In this document: in pieces, positions 8,945-19,284 of the stretch
Position numbering within the stretch: position 1 is the stretch's first letter
Layout of the letters: each line of letters begins with the position of its first letter
Origin: Candidatus Polarisedimenticolia bacterium
GTDB taxonomy: Bacteria; Acidobacteriota; Polarisedimenticolia; Gp22-AA2
Reading direction: 5' to 3'
NCBI GenBank assembly: GCA_036001465.1
Contig: DASYUH010000060.1
Coordinates: forward strand, 61,714-125,713
DNA: 64,000 nucleotides
Position numbers and translations under genes: made by a program
Notes under the pieces: generated by a model
Seen by the model: only the letters and a program-made list of their open reading frames with translations
Databases searched by the model: none
What the model was told of the DNA's origin: nothing

Positions 8945-10447
8945 ATGGGCGGACTGAACCGGCGCGAGGCCCTCTGGCGGATGGGATCGGGCGCGGCCGG
9001 CCTGTTCTGGCTCTCCGGAACGACGGCCCTGGCGGGCGCGGCCGGCGGCCTCGATCGCGGCGGGGCCGATTCTTCCGGACTGGCCGAGCGGCTGTGCGCT
9101 TCATCCGCCTCGGGGGCGTTCGATGTGGCCGCCGGGGCCATCCGGTCGGGGGCGGACCATGGCGCCCTCCTGGGGGCGATCTTCCTCTGCGGCGTGCGGG
9201 ACATACGGCCGAGACCCCATGGAATCCTGCATGCCGTGATGATGGTCGCATCGTCCTTCCAGCTGGCCGAGTCCGTCCCGCCTTACGAGGCCTGGCTTCC
9301 CGTCCTCTACAACCTGGACGATTTGAAGCGGGCGCAGGAGGGCGACCGGCGCGACGACGGCGACTGGTCGCTCAAGCCGCGGCCGGCGCCCCGCGGCCCG
9401 GGCGCCGGCAGCGCCCGGCGCGAGTTCCTGGCCGCGATGGAGGCCTGGGACGCCGAGCGCGCCGACCGGGCGATCGTCGAGCTCCTCCCCTACCACGACC
9501 GTGCGTCGCTGTACGAGATCCTCTGGCCGCTCGCCGCGCGTTGCTACGCCTTCATCGGGCACAAGATGATCCACGCCGCGCAGATGGAGCGCGTGGTCGG
9601 GCGCATCGGATGGCGGCACGCGGAGCCGGCGCTGCGGTCGCTCGTGATGGCCTCCCTGGTCAACCGGGATACGGCGGCTTTCGAGAGGAGTCGCGAGCTG
9701 GCGCGGGCCCTGCCCGACCGCTGGCTGGAGGGGAAGGAAGAACCGGAGCAGAGCAGGCTCCTGCTCCGGGAGCTCGCGGTCCGCGGGCCGCGCGGCGCCC
9801 AGGACCTGGTCGTCGATTCTTTCAAAGATGGCCTGGGCCCTCGGACGGTCTGGGACGCCCTGCGTCTCCTCGGATCCGAGATGATCCTGAGGCGCCCCGG
9901 ACGGTCGGCGTCCGCCGGCCGCACCGCCCTTCTGCCGGTGCACGCCCTCACCGTGACCAACGCGCTCGGGCACGCCTGGCGCTCCACCAGGCTCGAGGGG
10001 ACCAGGCGCCTCCTGATCCTGCAGGCGGCCGCCTGGCTGGCTGCGATGCGGGATGATCTCATCGATCTCGTCGGGCTCTCGATGGCCGGACCGGGCATCG
10101 ACGCGCTCGGCGCATCCTCTGAAGAAGATGTCCCGGATCTCGCGCAGATGCTGGAACGTGCCTCCCCCGGGCAGGTACGGGCCTGCCTCGATCGGGAGCC
10201 TGCGAGACGGGCCGGCTACCTGGCCGGGCTCCGGACCGCGCTGTTCCATAAAGGACAAGAACATCATCAGCACAAGTATGCCGCCGCCCTGGAGGAGGAG
10301 AGTCGCCTGGTCGACGCCCGGTGGGCCTCCCGCATCCTGGCCCCGGCCGTCGACTATCTGGCCCATCCGGCGGACGCCGAGACGGAGACGTACCGCCGCT
10401 CGGTCCGCGCGCTGCAGAAGGCGGGCCTCCGCCCGTCAGGAAGCTGA
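8945..10447 (+). CDS. Tat-exported, His-rich protein of unknown function
   Basis: 500 residues if started at the ATG preceded by GAGGGAGAC; a longer frame from 8870 exists but has no signal. The N-terminus (NRREALWRMGSG followed by a hydrophobic run) looks like a twin-arginine-type signal, although the motif is RR without the full consensus. The mature part is largely helical and has several clustered histidines (HAVMM, IGHKMIHAA, HALTVTNALGH, KGQEHHQHK) that could bind metal. I do not recognise the family with certainty; questin-oxidase-like proteins are one possibility. A -10-like TAGAAT (8893-8898) overlaps the stop of the kinase gene. A cupin gene follows after 7 bp. Confidence 0.75.
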   Translation: MGGLNRREALWRMGSGAAGLFWLSGTTALAGAAGGLDRGGADSSGLAERLCASSASGAFDVAAGAIRSGADHGALLGAIFLCGVRDIRPRPHGILHAVMMVASSFQLAESVPPYEAWLPVLYNLDDLKRAQEGDRRDDGDWSLKPRPAPRGPGAGSARREFLAAMEAWDAERADRAIVELLPYHDRASLYEILWPLAARCYAFIGHKMIHAAQMERVVGRIGWRHAEPALRSLVMASLVNRDTAAFERSRELARALPDRWLEGKEEPEQSRLLLRELAVRGPRGAQDLVVDSFKDGLGPRTVWDALRLLGSEMILRRPGRSASAGRTALLPVHALTVTNALGHAWRSTRLEGTRRLLILQAAAWLAAMRDDLIDLVGLSMAGPGIDALGASSEEDVPDLAQMLERASPGQVRACLDREPARRAGYLAGLRTALFHKGQEHHQHKYAAALEEESRLVDARWASRILAPAVDYLAHPADAETETYRRSVRALQKAGLRPSGS

Positions 10448-10454
10448 GGGAGCC

Positions 10455-10856
10455 GTGCAGATACTCACGAAGGCCAAGGCGCCGCGCTACATCCGGCCGG
10501 AGGGGATCACCTCGTACCTGCTCGCCTCGCCGCGAACCGCCCAGGCGAAGCATCTGACGACCACCCTGGTCCAGATCGAACCCGGGGGAGAGCAGCGTAT
10601 CCATGCCCACGCACCCGAGCAGGTGTATCTGATCCTGGACGGCGGCGGCACGATGACCGTGGGGACCGAGACGCAGGACGTGGCCGCGGGCGACTGCATC
10701 TTCATCCCCTCGGATACGCCCCATGGCATCAGGAACACGGGACAGGACCTGCTGCGTTACTTCACCGCGGCCGCGCCGGCGTTCGAGACCAGCGACCTCC
10801 TCGCGCTCTGGCCCCTGGCCAGCGAGAGCGAGGACCTCGGAGCGTCCCCGCCCTGA
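10455..10856 (+). CDS. Small cupin-domain protein
   Basis: 133 residues from a GTG with GAGGGAG just upstream. It is a single cupin barrel: first motif region GGEQRIHAHAPEQVYLILDG supplies two His and a Glu, and the second motif has PSDTPHGIRNTG with a His, so a metal site is likely intact. The reaction cannot be inferred from the fold; small cupins of this type act as isomerases, oxygenases or sugar/ligand sensors. Only 7 bp separate it from the Tat-exported gene upstream, so they are probably co-transcribed. The product has no signal and should be cytoplasmic. Confidence 0.85.
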   Translation: MQILTKAKAPRYIRPEGITSYLLASPRTAQAKHLTTTLVQIEPGGEQRIHAHAPEQVYLILDGGGTMTVGTETQDVAAGDCIFIPSDTPHGIRNTGQDLLRYFTAAAPAFETSDLLALWPLASESEDLGASPP

Positions 10857-10932
10857 TCCCCGCGCGTCCGATGGCAGAAACTGTGGGAACATTGTCATTG
10901 TCTCCTGCCGTCGTCGGCCGCATACTCCCGGA

Positions 10933-11931
10933 ATGACGCGGCGTATCGCGATGCTGGCGTACCCGGACGTCCAGGTCCTGGACGTCACGGGCCCGCTCGA
11001 GGTGTTCGCGCGGACGTCGCGCTGGCTGCGGGACAACGGGAAGCACAAGGGGGACGCCTACCGCATCGAGATCGTCGGGCTGAAGCGCGGGGTCTTCCGG
11101 GCCTCATCGGGGCTGCGCCTGCACGCCGATCGGAGCTTCGGTGAGGTGCGCCGGGGGCTCGACACGCTCCTGATCGCCGGCGGGATCGGGACCCGGCGGT
11201 ACTGCGAGCACCCTCCCCTGATGCGCTGGATCAGGCGGCAGGCCGGCTGGGTCAGGCGGCTCGCTTCGGTCTGCACGGGGGCCTTCTTCCTGGCCGAGGC
11301 GGGCCTCCTGAAGGGCCGGCGCGCCACGACGCACTGGAGCTGGTGCGCGCGGCTGGCGCGCCGCTACCCGGACGTGAGGGTCGAGCCGGACACGATCTTC
11401 GTCAGGGAGGGATCGATCTACACCTCGGCCGGCGTGACCGCCGGCATGGACCTGGCGCTGGCCCTGGTCGAGGAGGACCACGGACGCGAGGTCGCGCTGC
11501 ACGTGGCCAGGGAGCTGGTCCTGTTCCTGCGGCGCCCGGGCGGGCAGTCGCAGTTCAGCGCGCAGCTCGCCGTCCAGTTCGCGGAGCGCGAGCCGCTGCG
11601 CGAGCTGCAGGCCTACATCCTCGAGCACCCGCGCGCGGACCTCTCGGTGGAGACGCTCGCCGGCCGCGTCAGGATGAGCCCGCGCAACTTCGCGCGCGTC
11701 TTCACGCGCGAGGTGGGGACGACCCCGGCGCGCTTCATCACCTCCGTCCGCGTGGAGACGGCCCGGCGTCTCCTCGAGGAATCGTCGGACGACCTCCGGG
11801 CGATCTGCGACCTGACCGGCCTGGGCAGCACCGAGTCGATGCGCCGGGCGTTCCTGCGCACCCTCGGTATCCCGCCCAGCCGTTACCGTGAGCGTTTCAA
11901 CCGTCACCCCCATTCGGGCGCGGGGGCCTGA
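10933..11931 (+). CDS. GlxA-family transcriptional regulator (DJ-1/PfpI domain plus AraC HTH)
   Basis: 332 residues. The N-terminal half is a class I glutamine-amidotransferase-like DJ-1/PfpI domain (RIAMLAYPDVQVLDVTGP) with the nucleophile-elbow Cys in SVCTGAFFLAEAGLL. The C-terminal half is an AraC-type double helix-turn-helix (SPRNFARVFTREVG, then LGSTESMRRAFLR). Regulators of this class sense small metabolites and activate adjacent genes. The likely target is the exported DJ-1/PfpI protein encoded 27 bp downstream. A tandem hexamer ATTGTC ATTGTC at 10891-10902 precedes the gene and could be part of an operator. Confidence 0.92.
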   Translation: MTRRIAMLAYPDVQVLDVTGPLEVFARTSRWLRDNGKHKGDAYRIEIVGLKRGVFRASSGLRLHADRSFGEVRRGLDTLLIAGGIGTRRYCEHPPLMRWIRRQAGWVRRLASVCTGAFFLAEAGLLKGRRATTHWSWCARLARRYPDVRVEPDTIFVREGSIYTSAGVTAGMDLALALVEEDHGREVALHVARELVLFLRRPGGQSQFSAQLAVQFAEREPLRELQAYILEHPRADLSVETLAGRVRMSPRNFARVFTREVGTTPARFITSVRVETARRLLEESSDDLRAICDLTGLGSTESMRRAFLRTLGIPPSRYRERFNRHPHSGAGA

Positions 11932-11958
11932 TCGTCCCCCCGCCGCCAGGAGGCTCGC

Positions 11959-13086
11959 ATGACACACCCCGTCCGGTCCGCGTTGTCGATTCTGATCGCC
12001 CTCGCGCTCGTCGTTTCGGCGGCCGCCGCGACCGCGGCCCCGTCCGAGACCCCGCAGGAGGGGAAGCGCTACGTGTGCCCGCCGTGCGGCATGGACTGCG
12101 ATCAGAAAGTCTTTGATCGGCCGGGACGATGTCCCGCCTGCGGCGCCCGGCTCGTCGAGCAGGCCTCCCGGAAGAAGGCCGCCATCTTGATCTTCGAAGG
12201 GGTGCAGATCATCGACTACACCGGACCCTACGAAGTGCTCGGACAGGGGGGATTCGAGGTCTTCACGGTGGCGGGAACAAAAGCCACGTTGACCACCTCC
12301 ATGGGCATGAAGGTCGTGCCGGAACACACCTTCGCCGACGCGCCGAGGGCGGACGTCCTGGTCGTCCCCGGAGGCAACGTCGACGGCCCGCGGAAGAGCG
12401 CCGCGACGTTGAAGTGGGTGAAGGAGGCGAGCGCGGCCGCGCAGCACACCCTGTCGGTCTGCAACGGCGCATTCATCCTGGCGAGCGCCGGCCTGCTCGA
12501 CGGTCTCGGCGCGACGACGTTCCACCGCATGATCGACGATCTGAAGGCCGAGTACCCGAAGACCAGGGTGGTCTCCGACCAGCGCTTCGTGGACAACGGG
12601 CGAATCATCACCACCGCGGGGCTGTCCTCGGGGATCGACGGGGCGCTGCATCTCCTGTCCCGGATGCTCGGCAGGGGGAAGGCCCAGACGGTCGCGTTGA
12701 ACATGGAGTACGACTGGCGTCCCGACTCCCGCTATGCCCGCGCGGCGCTGGCCGATCGGCTCATCCCCGACATCGACCTGGACCGGCTCGGTGAGTGGAG
12801 CATCGTCAGCACCCAGGGCACGACCGAGACGTGGGACATCGTCGTGCGCGGGACCACCGACCTCGGCCGCGCGGAGCTTCTGGACCGCGTCGGCCAGGCC
12901 TTCGCGAAGCAGGGCAAGTGGTCCGGGGCCAAGCGCGGCGCCGCGGCCGTCCCCTCGACGCCGCGCACCGACTGGACCTTCAGCGGCCCCGACGGCCGGC
13001 GCTGGGCCGGGACGCTCGGCGTGGAGGCCGTCACCGGCCGGGACAAGCAGTACACCCTGTCGCTCCACATCGCGCGGCTCGGCTGA
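11959..13086 (+). CDS. Exported DJ-1/PfpI-family protein with N-terminal zinc-ribbon-like motif
   Basis: 375 residues. A Sec signal peptide occupies about 1-28. Then comes a short cysteine motif (CPPCGMDC about 40, then CPACGARL about 58) resembling the heavy-metal-binding ribbon of copper proteins. A DJ-1/PfpI domain follows (AAILIFEGVQIIDYTGP; Cys nucleophile in SVCNGAFILASAGLL). About 110 further residues form an extra C-terminal domain (WDIVVRGTTDLGRAELL). The domain matches the sensor half of the regulator upstream, so the pair may share a ligand or protect against reactive carbonyl or metal stress in the envelope; this is inference. The 3' end faces the patatin gene across 24 bp. Confidence 0.88.
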   Translation: MTHPVRSALSILIALALVVSAAAATAAPSETPQEGKRYVCPPCGMDCDQKVFDRPGRCPACGARLVEQASRKKAAILIFEGVQIIDYTGPYEVLGQGGFEVFTVAGTKATLTTSMGMKVVPEHTFADAPRADVLVVPGGNVDGPRKSAATLKWVKEASAAAQHTLSVCNGAFILASAGLLDGLGATTFHRMIDDLKAEYPKTRVVSDQRFVDNGRIITTAGLSSGIDGALHLLSRMLGRGKAQTVALNMEYDWRPDSRYARAALADRLIPDIDLDRLGEWSIVSTQGTTETWDIVVRGTTDLGRAELLDRVGQAFAKQGKWSGAKRGAAAVPSTPRTDWTFSGPDGRRWAGTLGVEAVTGRDKQYTLSLHIARLG

Positions 13087-13110
13087 GCGCCTCCGGGCCG
13101 TCCGCGAGCC

Positions 13111-15345
13111 TCAGAAGTGCCCGAAGCCGAAGCGCCGCCGTCCTCCCAGCGATCGGCCCATCGACAGGTAGATGGCGTCGTGCCCCCCGTCCGCGTGGCC
13201 GTACGCCAGGAAGAGCGGGCCGAGGAACGTGTCCGCTCCGATCACCAGTGTCGCCGCGTAATGCAGATCGCCCGTGCCGACGTCGCGGCTCGTGGCCCAG
13301 GCGTTGCCCGCCTCCAGCCAGCCGCCGAGATAGATGGCCTGGCCGGAGATCCCCGAGAGCTTTCCCGATCGCCTGTAGTATCCCGCTCGTGCCACGCCGA
13401 AAAGCTGGCCGCGCAGCTGCCCCTGCTTGAACCCGGAAAGGGAAAACAAGCCTCCAACGGGGAACTCGTCGTAGAACGGGATCGCGCTTCCCAGGTTGGT
13501 GCCGCCCTCGAGACCCATGAACACATGATGGCGGCCGGCGCCGAAGACCTGGACGATGGATCCCTGGATCCGGTCGTAGGAGACATCCGAACCGAGTCCT
13601 CGCCGCGGCAGGTAGACGTCGAGGCCGGCCCCGCGACCGCGGTGCGGGAAGTTCGGGTTGTCAAACCGATCGACCACGAAGCGCCCCGCGTACGCGGCCA
13701 CCGGGACGTCCAGGACCGGCAACCCCGGATCGCCGACCCTCGGCCGGGCCCATACCCGTCCGCGGATGACCCCGATGCGCGCCTCGCCGTAGCGGCCGAG
13801 CTGCGCCCCCAGGGCCAGGGATCCCGAAACCGAGCGCGTCTGGTAGTCGGCGATCCGATCGTCCCCCTCGAACACCCCGACGATCGCGTTGGCGTAATCC
13901 ACGCTCGGCGCGACGAAGAAAGTCCCCGAGAAATCGAGCGGCTGATAGAACTCCGAGGAGACCCGCCGCGTCTCGCCGACCTCGACGTCGCTGCGCCATT
14001 CGGCCCCCAGAGGGTCGATCCGTGTCATGGTCAGCCTGGAGATGATGTTGAAGTCCGTGTCCCCCTGGAAGTCGTTCCGCAAGTTCAGGCCGAAGCGCAG
14101 GTAGTTCGGTCCCCACGACTTCTCCCGGGTCCGGATCACGAGCTTCGTCCGGTCCCCCTCCTGCTCCAGGGCGTAATCGACCCGCTCGAAATCTCCCAGC
14201 TCGTAGATTCGTGCCAGGTCGGACTTCAAGGTCTGAATCTCGAGCGGGCCACCGGCCCGGGTCTTCAGCCGCTTCTCGATGATGCGCCGATCGACCCGCG
14301 TGTACCCCTCCACGGTGACCGCGTCGATGCGGGGCGGAGCGGAGAGCGGCGCGCGCGCGCGCGCCAGATGCTCACGGAACGCGTCGTCCGTGAGGGCCAG
14401 GCGGCCCAGCGCCTCCGGCTGCGCGAGGGCCGCGGTGGTGCCGGCCTCGAGGATGTCATCCGCCCGTGCGTAGTCGGTCGCGGTGATCGTCCCCAGCTCG
14501 GGGACGATCGCGATGTCGGCATCCTTGATCTGCTCCTCGACGTTTTCGTGCGTCATGATCCCCGTGACCTGCAGCGTGATATTCGGAAGGGAGCGCAGCT
14601 CCTCGGGGGAAAAGAGCGGCGAGCTCACGTCGACCGCGATGACCACATCGGCTCCCATCGAGCGCGCGACGTCCACCGGCAGATTGCGCACCAGCCCGCC
14701 GTCCCCGAGGATTCTGCCGTCGATCTCGAACGGCGCGACGATGCCGGGGATGCTCATGCTGGCGTGCAGGGCGTCGGCGAGGTTGCCGCTCCGGAGGACC
14801 ACCATCTCCCCGGTCCCCAGGTCGGTGGCGACGGCCCGGAACGGTGTCGGCAGGCGGTCGAAATCGCGCACGCGCGCCGCCGGCAGCGTGAGGGATTGCA
14901 GGGCGAAGGCAATCTTCTGGCCGGCTACAAGCCCCCGGGGCAGGAGGAGCCGGCCGTTCCGTATCCCCATCTCCAGCTTGATCAAATCGCTCGCATCGTC
15001 CTCCTTCCGCCGGTAGCCGAGATCGCGGCGCGCAGGCAGGTCATTGAAGGTGTCGGGCCAGTCCACCTCCAGGAGGGCCGTGCGGATCTGCGCGGGAGAG
15101 AGCCCCGAGGCGTACAGCCCCCCGACGATGGCGCCCATGCTGGTGCCCGCCATGCAGTCGATCGGAATCCGCTGCGCTTCCAGGGCCTCGAGGACCGCAA
15201 CGTGCGCGATGCCGCGCGCGCCGCCCCCCGAGAGGGCGAGGCCGATCCGGGGACGTGAGGGAGGGGCCGCGCCGCCGGCCAGGAGGAGCACGAGGAGCCC
15301 GAGAGCCGCCGCCCCCGCGCGGGCGCGATCGGTTCCCGCGCTCAA
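13111..15345 (-). CDS. Patatin-like phospholipase fused to POTRA and Omp85-type barrel (PlpD-like)
   Basis: 744 residues from a TTG that overlaps the stop of the S1C protease gene (TTGA). A signal peptide is followed by the patatin domain: oxyanion motif SGGGARG, nucleophile elbow GTSMG and catalytic DGG (DGGLVRNLPVD). A POTRA-like segment comes next (IDAVTVEGYTRVDRRIIEKR), then a beta-barrel ending in phenylalanine (GFGHF). This is the type Vd / PlpD architecture, in which an outer-membrane barrel presents or secretes a lipase. Expected activity is phospholipid or acyl-ester hydrolysis at the cell surface. The TTG start is chosen because only it supplies a signal peptide and coupling. Confidence 0.9.
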   Translation of the reverse strand: MSAGTDRARAGAAALGLLVLLLAGGAAPPSRPRIGLALSGGGARGIAHVAVLEALEAQRIPIDCMAGTSMGAIVGGLYASGLSPAQIRTALLEVDWPDTFNDLPARRDLGYRRKEDDASDLIKLEMGIRNGRLLLPRGLVAGQKIAFALQSLTLPAARVRDFDRLPTPFRAVATDLGTGEMVVLRSGNLADALHASMSIPGIVAPFEIDGRILGDGGLVRNLPVDVARSMGADVVIAVDVSSPLFSPEELRSLPNITLQVTGIMTHENVEEQIKDADIAIVPELGTITATDYARADDILEAGTTAALAQPEALGRLALTDDAFREHLARARAPLSAPPRIDAVTVEGYTRVDRRIIEKRLKTRAGGPLEIQTLKSDLARIYELGDFERVDYALEQEGDRTKLVIRTREKSWGPNYLRFGLNLRNDFQGDTDFNIISRLTMTRIDPLGAEWRSDVEVGETRRVSSEFYQPLDFSGTFFVAPSVDYANAIVGVFEGDDRIADYQTRSVSGSLALGAQLGRYGEARIGVIRGRVWARPRVGDPGLPVLDVPVAAYAGRFVVDRFDNPNFPHRGRGAGLDVYLPRRGLGSDVSYDRIQGSIVQVFGAGRHHVFMGLEGGTNLGSAIPFYDEFPVGGLFSLSGFKQGQLRGQLFGVARAGYYRRSGKLSGISGQAIYLGGWLEAGNAWATSRDVGTGDLHYAATLVIGADTFLGPLFLAYGHADGGHDAIYLSMGRSLGGRRRFGFGHF

Positions 15346-16397
15346 GGCTGCGCGGGGACCTGCGTCGTCAAGGTGACCGCCTTGCCTCCGCGCAGGACGA
15401 CGACGGCCACCTGCTCGTCCGGGCCGAGCGCCGTGATCTTCTGCCGGACCATCGCGAGGCTGTTCGGCTCGGCGAGGGACGTCCCGAGGATCGACAGGAT
15501 GATGTCCCCGCCCACGACCAGGTCCTCGCCGCCGATGCTGGCCCGGGTCGTCCCCCCCTTCAGCCCGAGCCGCTCGGCCGGGGACCCCGCGGCCACCCGC
15601 TGAATCAGGAGGCCGACTCCGGGAGGCGGGACGTTGAACACCTGCGCCAGGTCGCCCGAGAGCATGAAGCCGTTGACCCCGCTCCAGAACGATTTCTGCT
15701 CCAGGAGCTGGCGCGCCACCCTGGAGGTCACGGCGAACCCGAGCCCCTCCGATCCTCCGGAGTGGGACAGGATGTGGCTGACGATGCCGATCACCTCCCC
15801 CTGCATGTCGAACAACGGCCCCCCGGAGTTCCCCTGGTTGATCGAGGCGTCGGTCTGGAAGAATTCCGCGCGCGACATGCCGCTGAAGGTCGAATTCGGC
15901 TTGCGGCGGGCGCTGATGTGCCCGGCGGTCAGCGTGTGGCTGGCGCCCAGGGGCGCCCCCACCACGAAGACCGGGGCGCCGATCTCGACCGCGTCCGAGT
16001 CGCCGAGCCTCGCGACGAACGGCCCGCGCGGCGGTTTCTCCAGCTGCAGGACCGCCACGTCGGCCGAGGGCTCGGACGACAGGACCCGCGCCTTCACGAC
16101 CTCCCCGGTCAGGAACTCGACCTCGATCGCGTTGGCCGTCTGCACCACGTGCGCGGCGGTCAGCACCTTGCCGTCCGGCGTGATGAGGACGCCGGAGCCC
16201 AGACCGGACACGCTGACCGGCAGGCTCTCCGGGCCCGGCGGCAGATCGACCTCCGTGGTGTGGATCTCGACGACCGCCGGATCCACCCGCCTGAAGACCT
16301 CCGACAGGGTCGGCGGTCCTTCGGCCGCTCCCGCGGCGGGGCCGGCGGCCCACAGCATCACGATGGCGATGCAGACCGCAGCGCATGGCTTCATCAT
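15342..16397 (-). CDS. HtrA-like S1C serine protease with PDZ domain
   Basis: 351 residues. The start at the first of two adjacent ATGs follows a GGAG and gives a clean signal peptide (KPCAAVCIAIVMLWAAGPA); a longer frame upstream lacks one. The trypsin-fold catalytic triad is visible: His in TAAHVV, Asp in SADVAVL, Ser in NQGNSGGPL. A single PDZ domain (about 260-345) carries GVGLLIQRVAAGSPAERLGL. It should act in periplasmic protein quality control. Overlap with the patatin-barrel gene suggests that the protease matures or surveys the outer-membrane protein, which is inference. A divergent M2 peptidase gene starts about 230 bp away. Confidence 0.92.
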   Translation of the reverse strand: MMKPCAAVCIAIVMLWAAGPAAGAAEGPPTLSEVFRRVDPAVVEIHTTEVDLPPGPESLPVSVSGLGSGVLITPDGKVLTAAHVVQTANAIEVEFLTGEVVKARVLSSEPSADVAVLQLEKPPRGPFVARLGDSDAVEIGAPVFVVGAPLGASHTLTAGHISARRKPNSTFSGMSRAEFFQTDASINQGNSGGPLFDMQGEVIGIVSHILSHSGGSEGLGFAVTSRVARQLLEQKSFWSGVNGFMLSGDLAQVFNVPPPGVGLLIQRVAAGSPAERLGLKGGTTRASIGGEDLVVGGDIILSILGTSLAEPNSLAMVRQKITALGPDEQVAVVVLRGGKAVTLTTQVPAQP

Positions 16398-16629
16398 GGC
16401 GATCTCCGTCTCGAGAGCGGGCGCGTCTCCTGCCTGTCGGAATCGGCGGCGATGGTAGCCTCGGCCCGGCTCGGAGTCAACGCACGGCGGAGAGATCTCC
16501 GTGCGTCGCTCCGACCATCGCATCCTCACCATGGAGATCTCGGCACCGCCCGCGCTTGACGGGGGCGCGGCGTTGGCGGTACCTTGCCGCGTTCGTCACA
16601 ATCGACGTCCACCCATCGGAGAGGCCTCC

Positions 16630-18531
<1,902 letters not shown>

Positions 18532-18571
18532 CGCCGCGACCCCATCCGGTAATCCACTCCGCGTCACCGTG

Positions 18572-18577
18572 TACAAT
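18572..18577 (+). promoter_or_regulatory. -10-like TACAAT 9 nt before the aldolase start
   Basis: TACAAT matches the sigma-70 -10 consensus at 5 of 6 positions. A transcript begun about 7 nt downstream would have a leader of only two or three bases before the ATG at 18587, so translation may be leaderless. No convincing -35 element is visible. Confidence 0.4.
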
Positions 18578-18586
18578 GGGCGTCTC

Positions 18587-19213
18587 ATGAATCCCGAACG
18601 GTTCGTCGCCCGCCTGGGGGAAGCCCGCGCCTCGGCCATTCTCCGGTGCCCCTCGCGAGAAGCCGCCGCCTCCGCCATGGAGGCGGCCGTGCGCGGCGGC
18701 TTCCGGATCGTCGAGTTCACCCTGACGATTCCGGGGGCCCTCGACCTGGTGGAGGAGTTCGCGCGCCGCGAGGAGCTGATCGTCGGGGCCGGCACCGTCC
18801 TGACGACGGACGAGGCTCGCGCGGCCGTGAAGCGCGGCGCCCGGTTCCTCGTTTCACCCGTCATGGATCCGGCGGTCATCGCCGCCGGGCTGGCCGCGGG
18901 GGTCGCCGTCATCCCCGGCTGCCACACACCGACCGAGATGCTCGCCGCCCATCGCGCCGGAGCGCCGCTGCAGAAGCTGTTTCCTGCACCCGGGATCGGC
19001 CCGGCGTACGTGCGCGCCTGTCTCGGCCCCCTGCCGTTCCTGAAGCTCGTTCCGACGCACGGGATCGATGCGGCCAACGCCCGCGCCTGGCTCGACGCGG
19101 GGGCCTTCGCCCTCGGCTTCACGCAGGCGCTGTTCGACGCCGAGGAGATCAAGGGCGGCCGGTTCGATCGAGTCGAAGAGCGCGCCCGGGCCCTGCTCGC
19201 CGCGGTGCGGTAG
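18587..19213 (+). CDS. eda: KDPG/KHG-type aldolase
   Basis: 208 residues, the usual length for this trimeric TIM-barrel aldolase. Visible signatures are [10 protein letters not shown] (strand with the catalytic Glu region), [31 protein letters not shown] and the Schiff-base Lys in [10 protein letters not shown]. The expected reaction is reversible cleavage of 2-keto-3-deoxy-6-phosphogluconate or 2-keto-4-hydroxyglutarate to pyruvate plus an aldehyde. No Entner-Doudoroff or uronate genes lie next to it, so substrate choice is open. Start chosen at the ATG following a -10-like TACAAT; an ATG six codons upstream overlaps that element. Confidence 0.9.
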   Translation: MNPERFVARLGEARASAILRCPSREAAASAMEAAVRGGFRIVEFTLTIPGALDLVEEFARREELIVGAGTVLTTDEARAAVKRGARFLVSPVMDPAVIAAGLAAGVAVIPGCHTPTEMLAAHRAGAPLQKLFPAPGIGPAYVRACLGPLPFLKLVPTHGIDAANARAWLDAGAFALGFTQALFDAEEIKGGRFDRVEERARALLAAVR

Positions 19214-19284
19214 GCGCGACCGGCCCCCATGCTCGGTCAGGCACCTGGATCACCGGGCCGCAGGCAGGATATCCTCCGCGCGCC

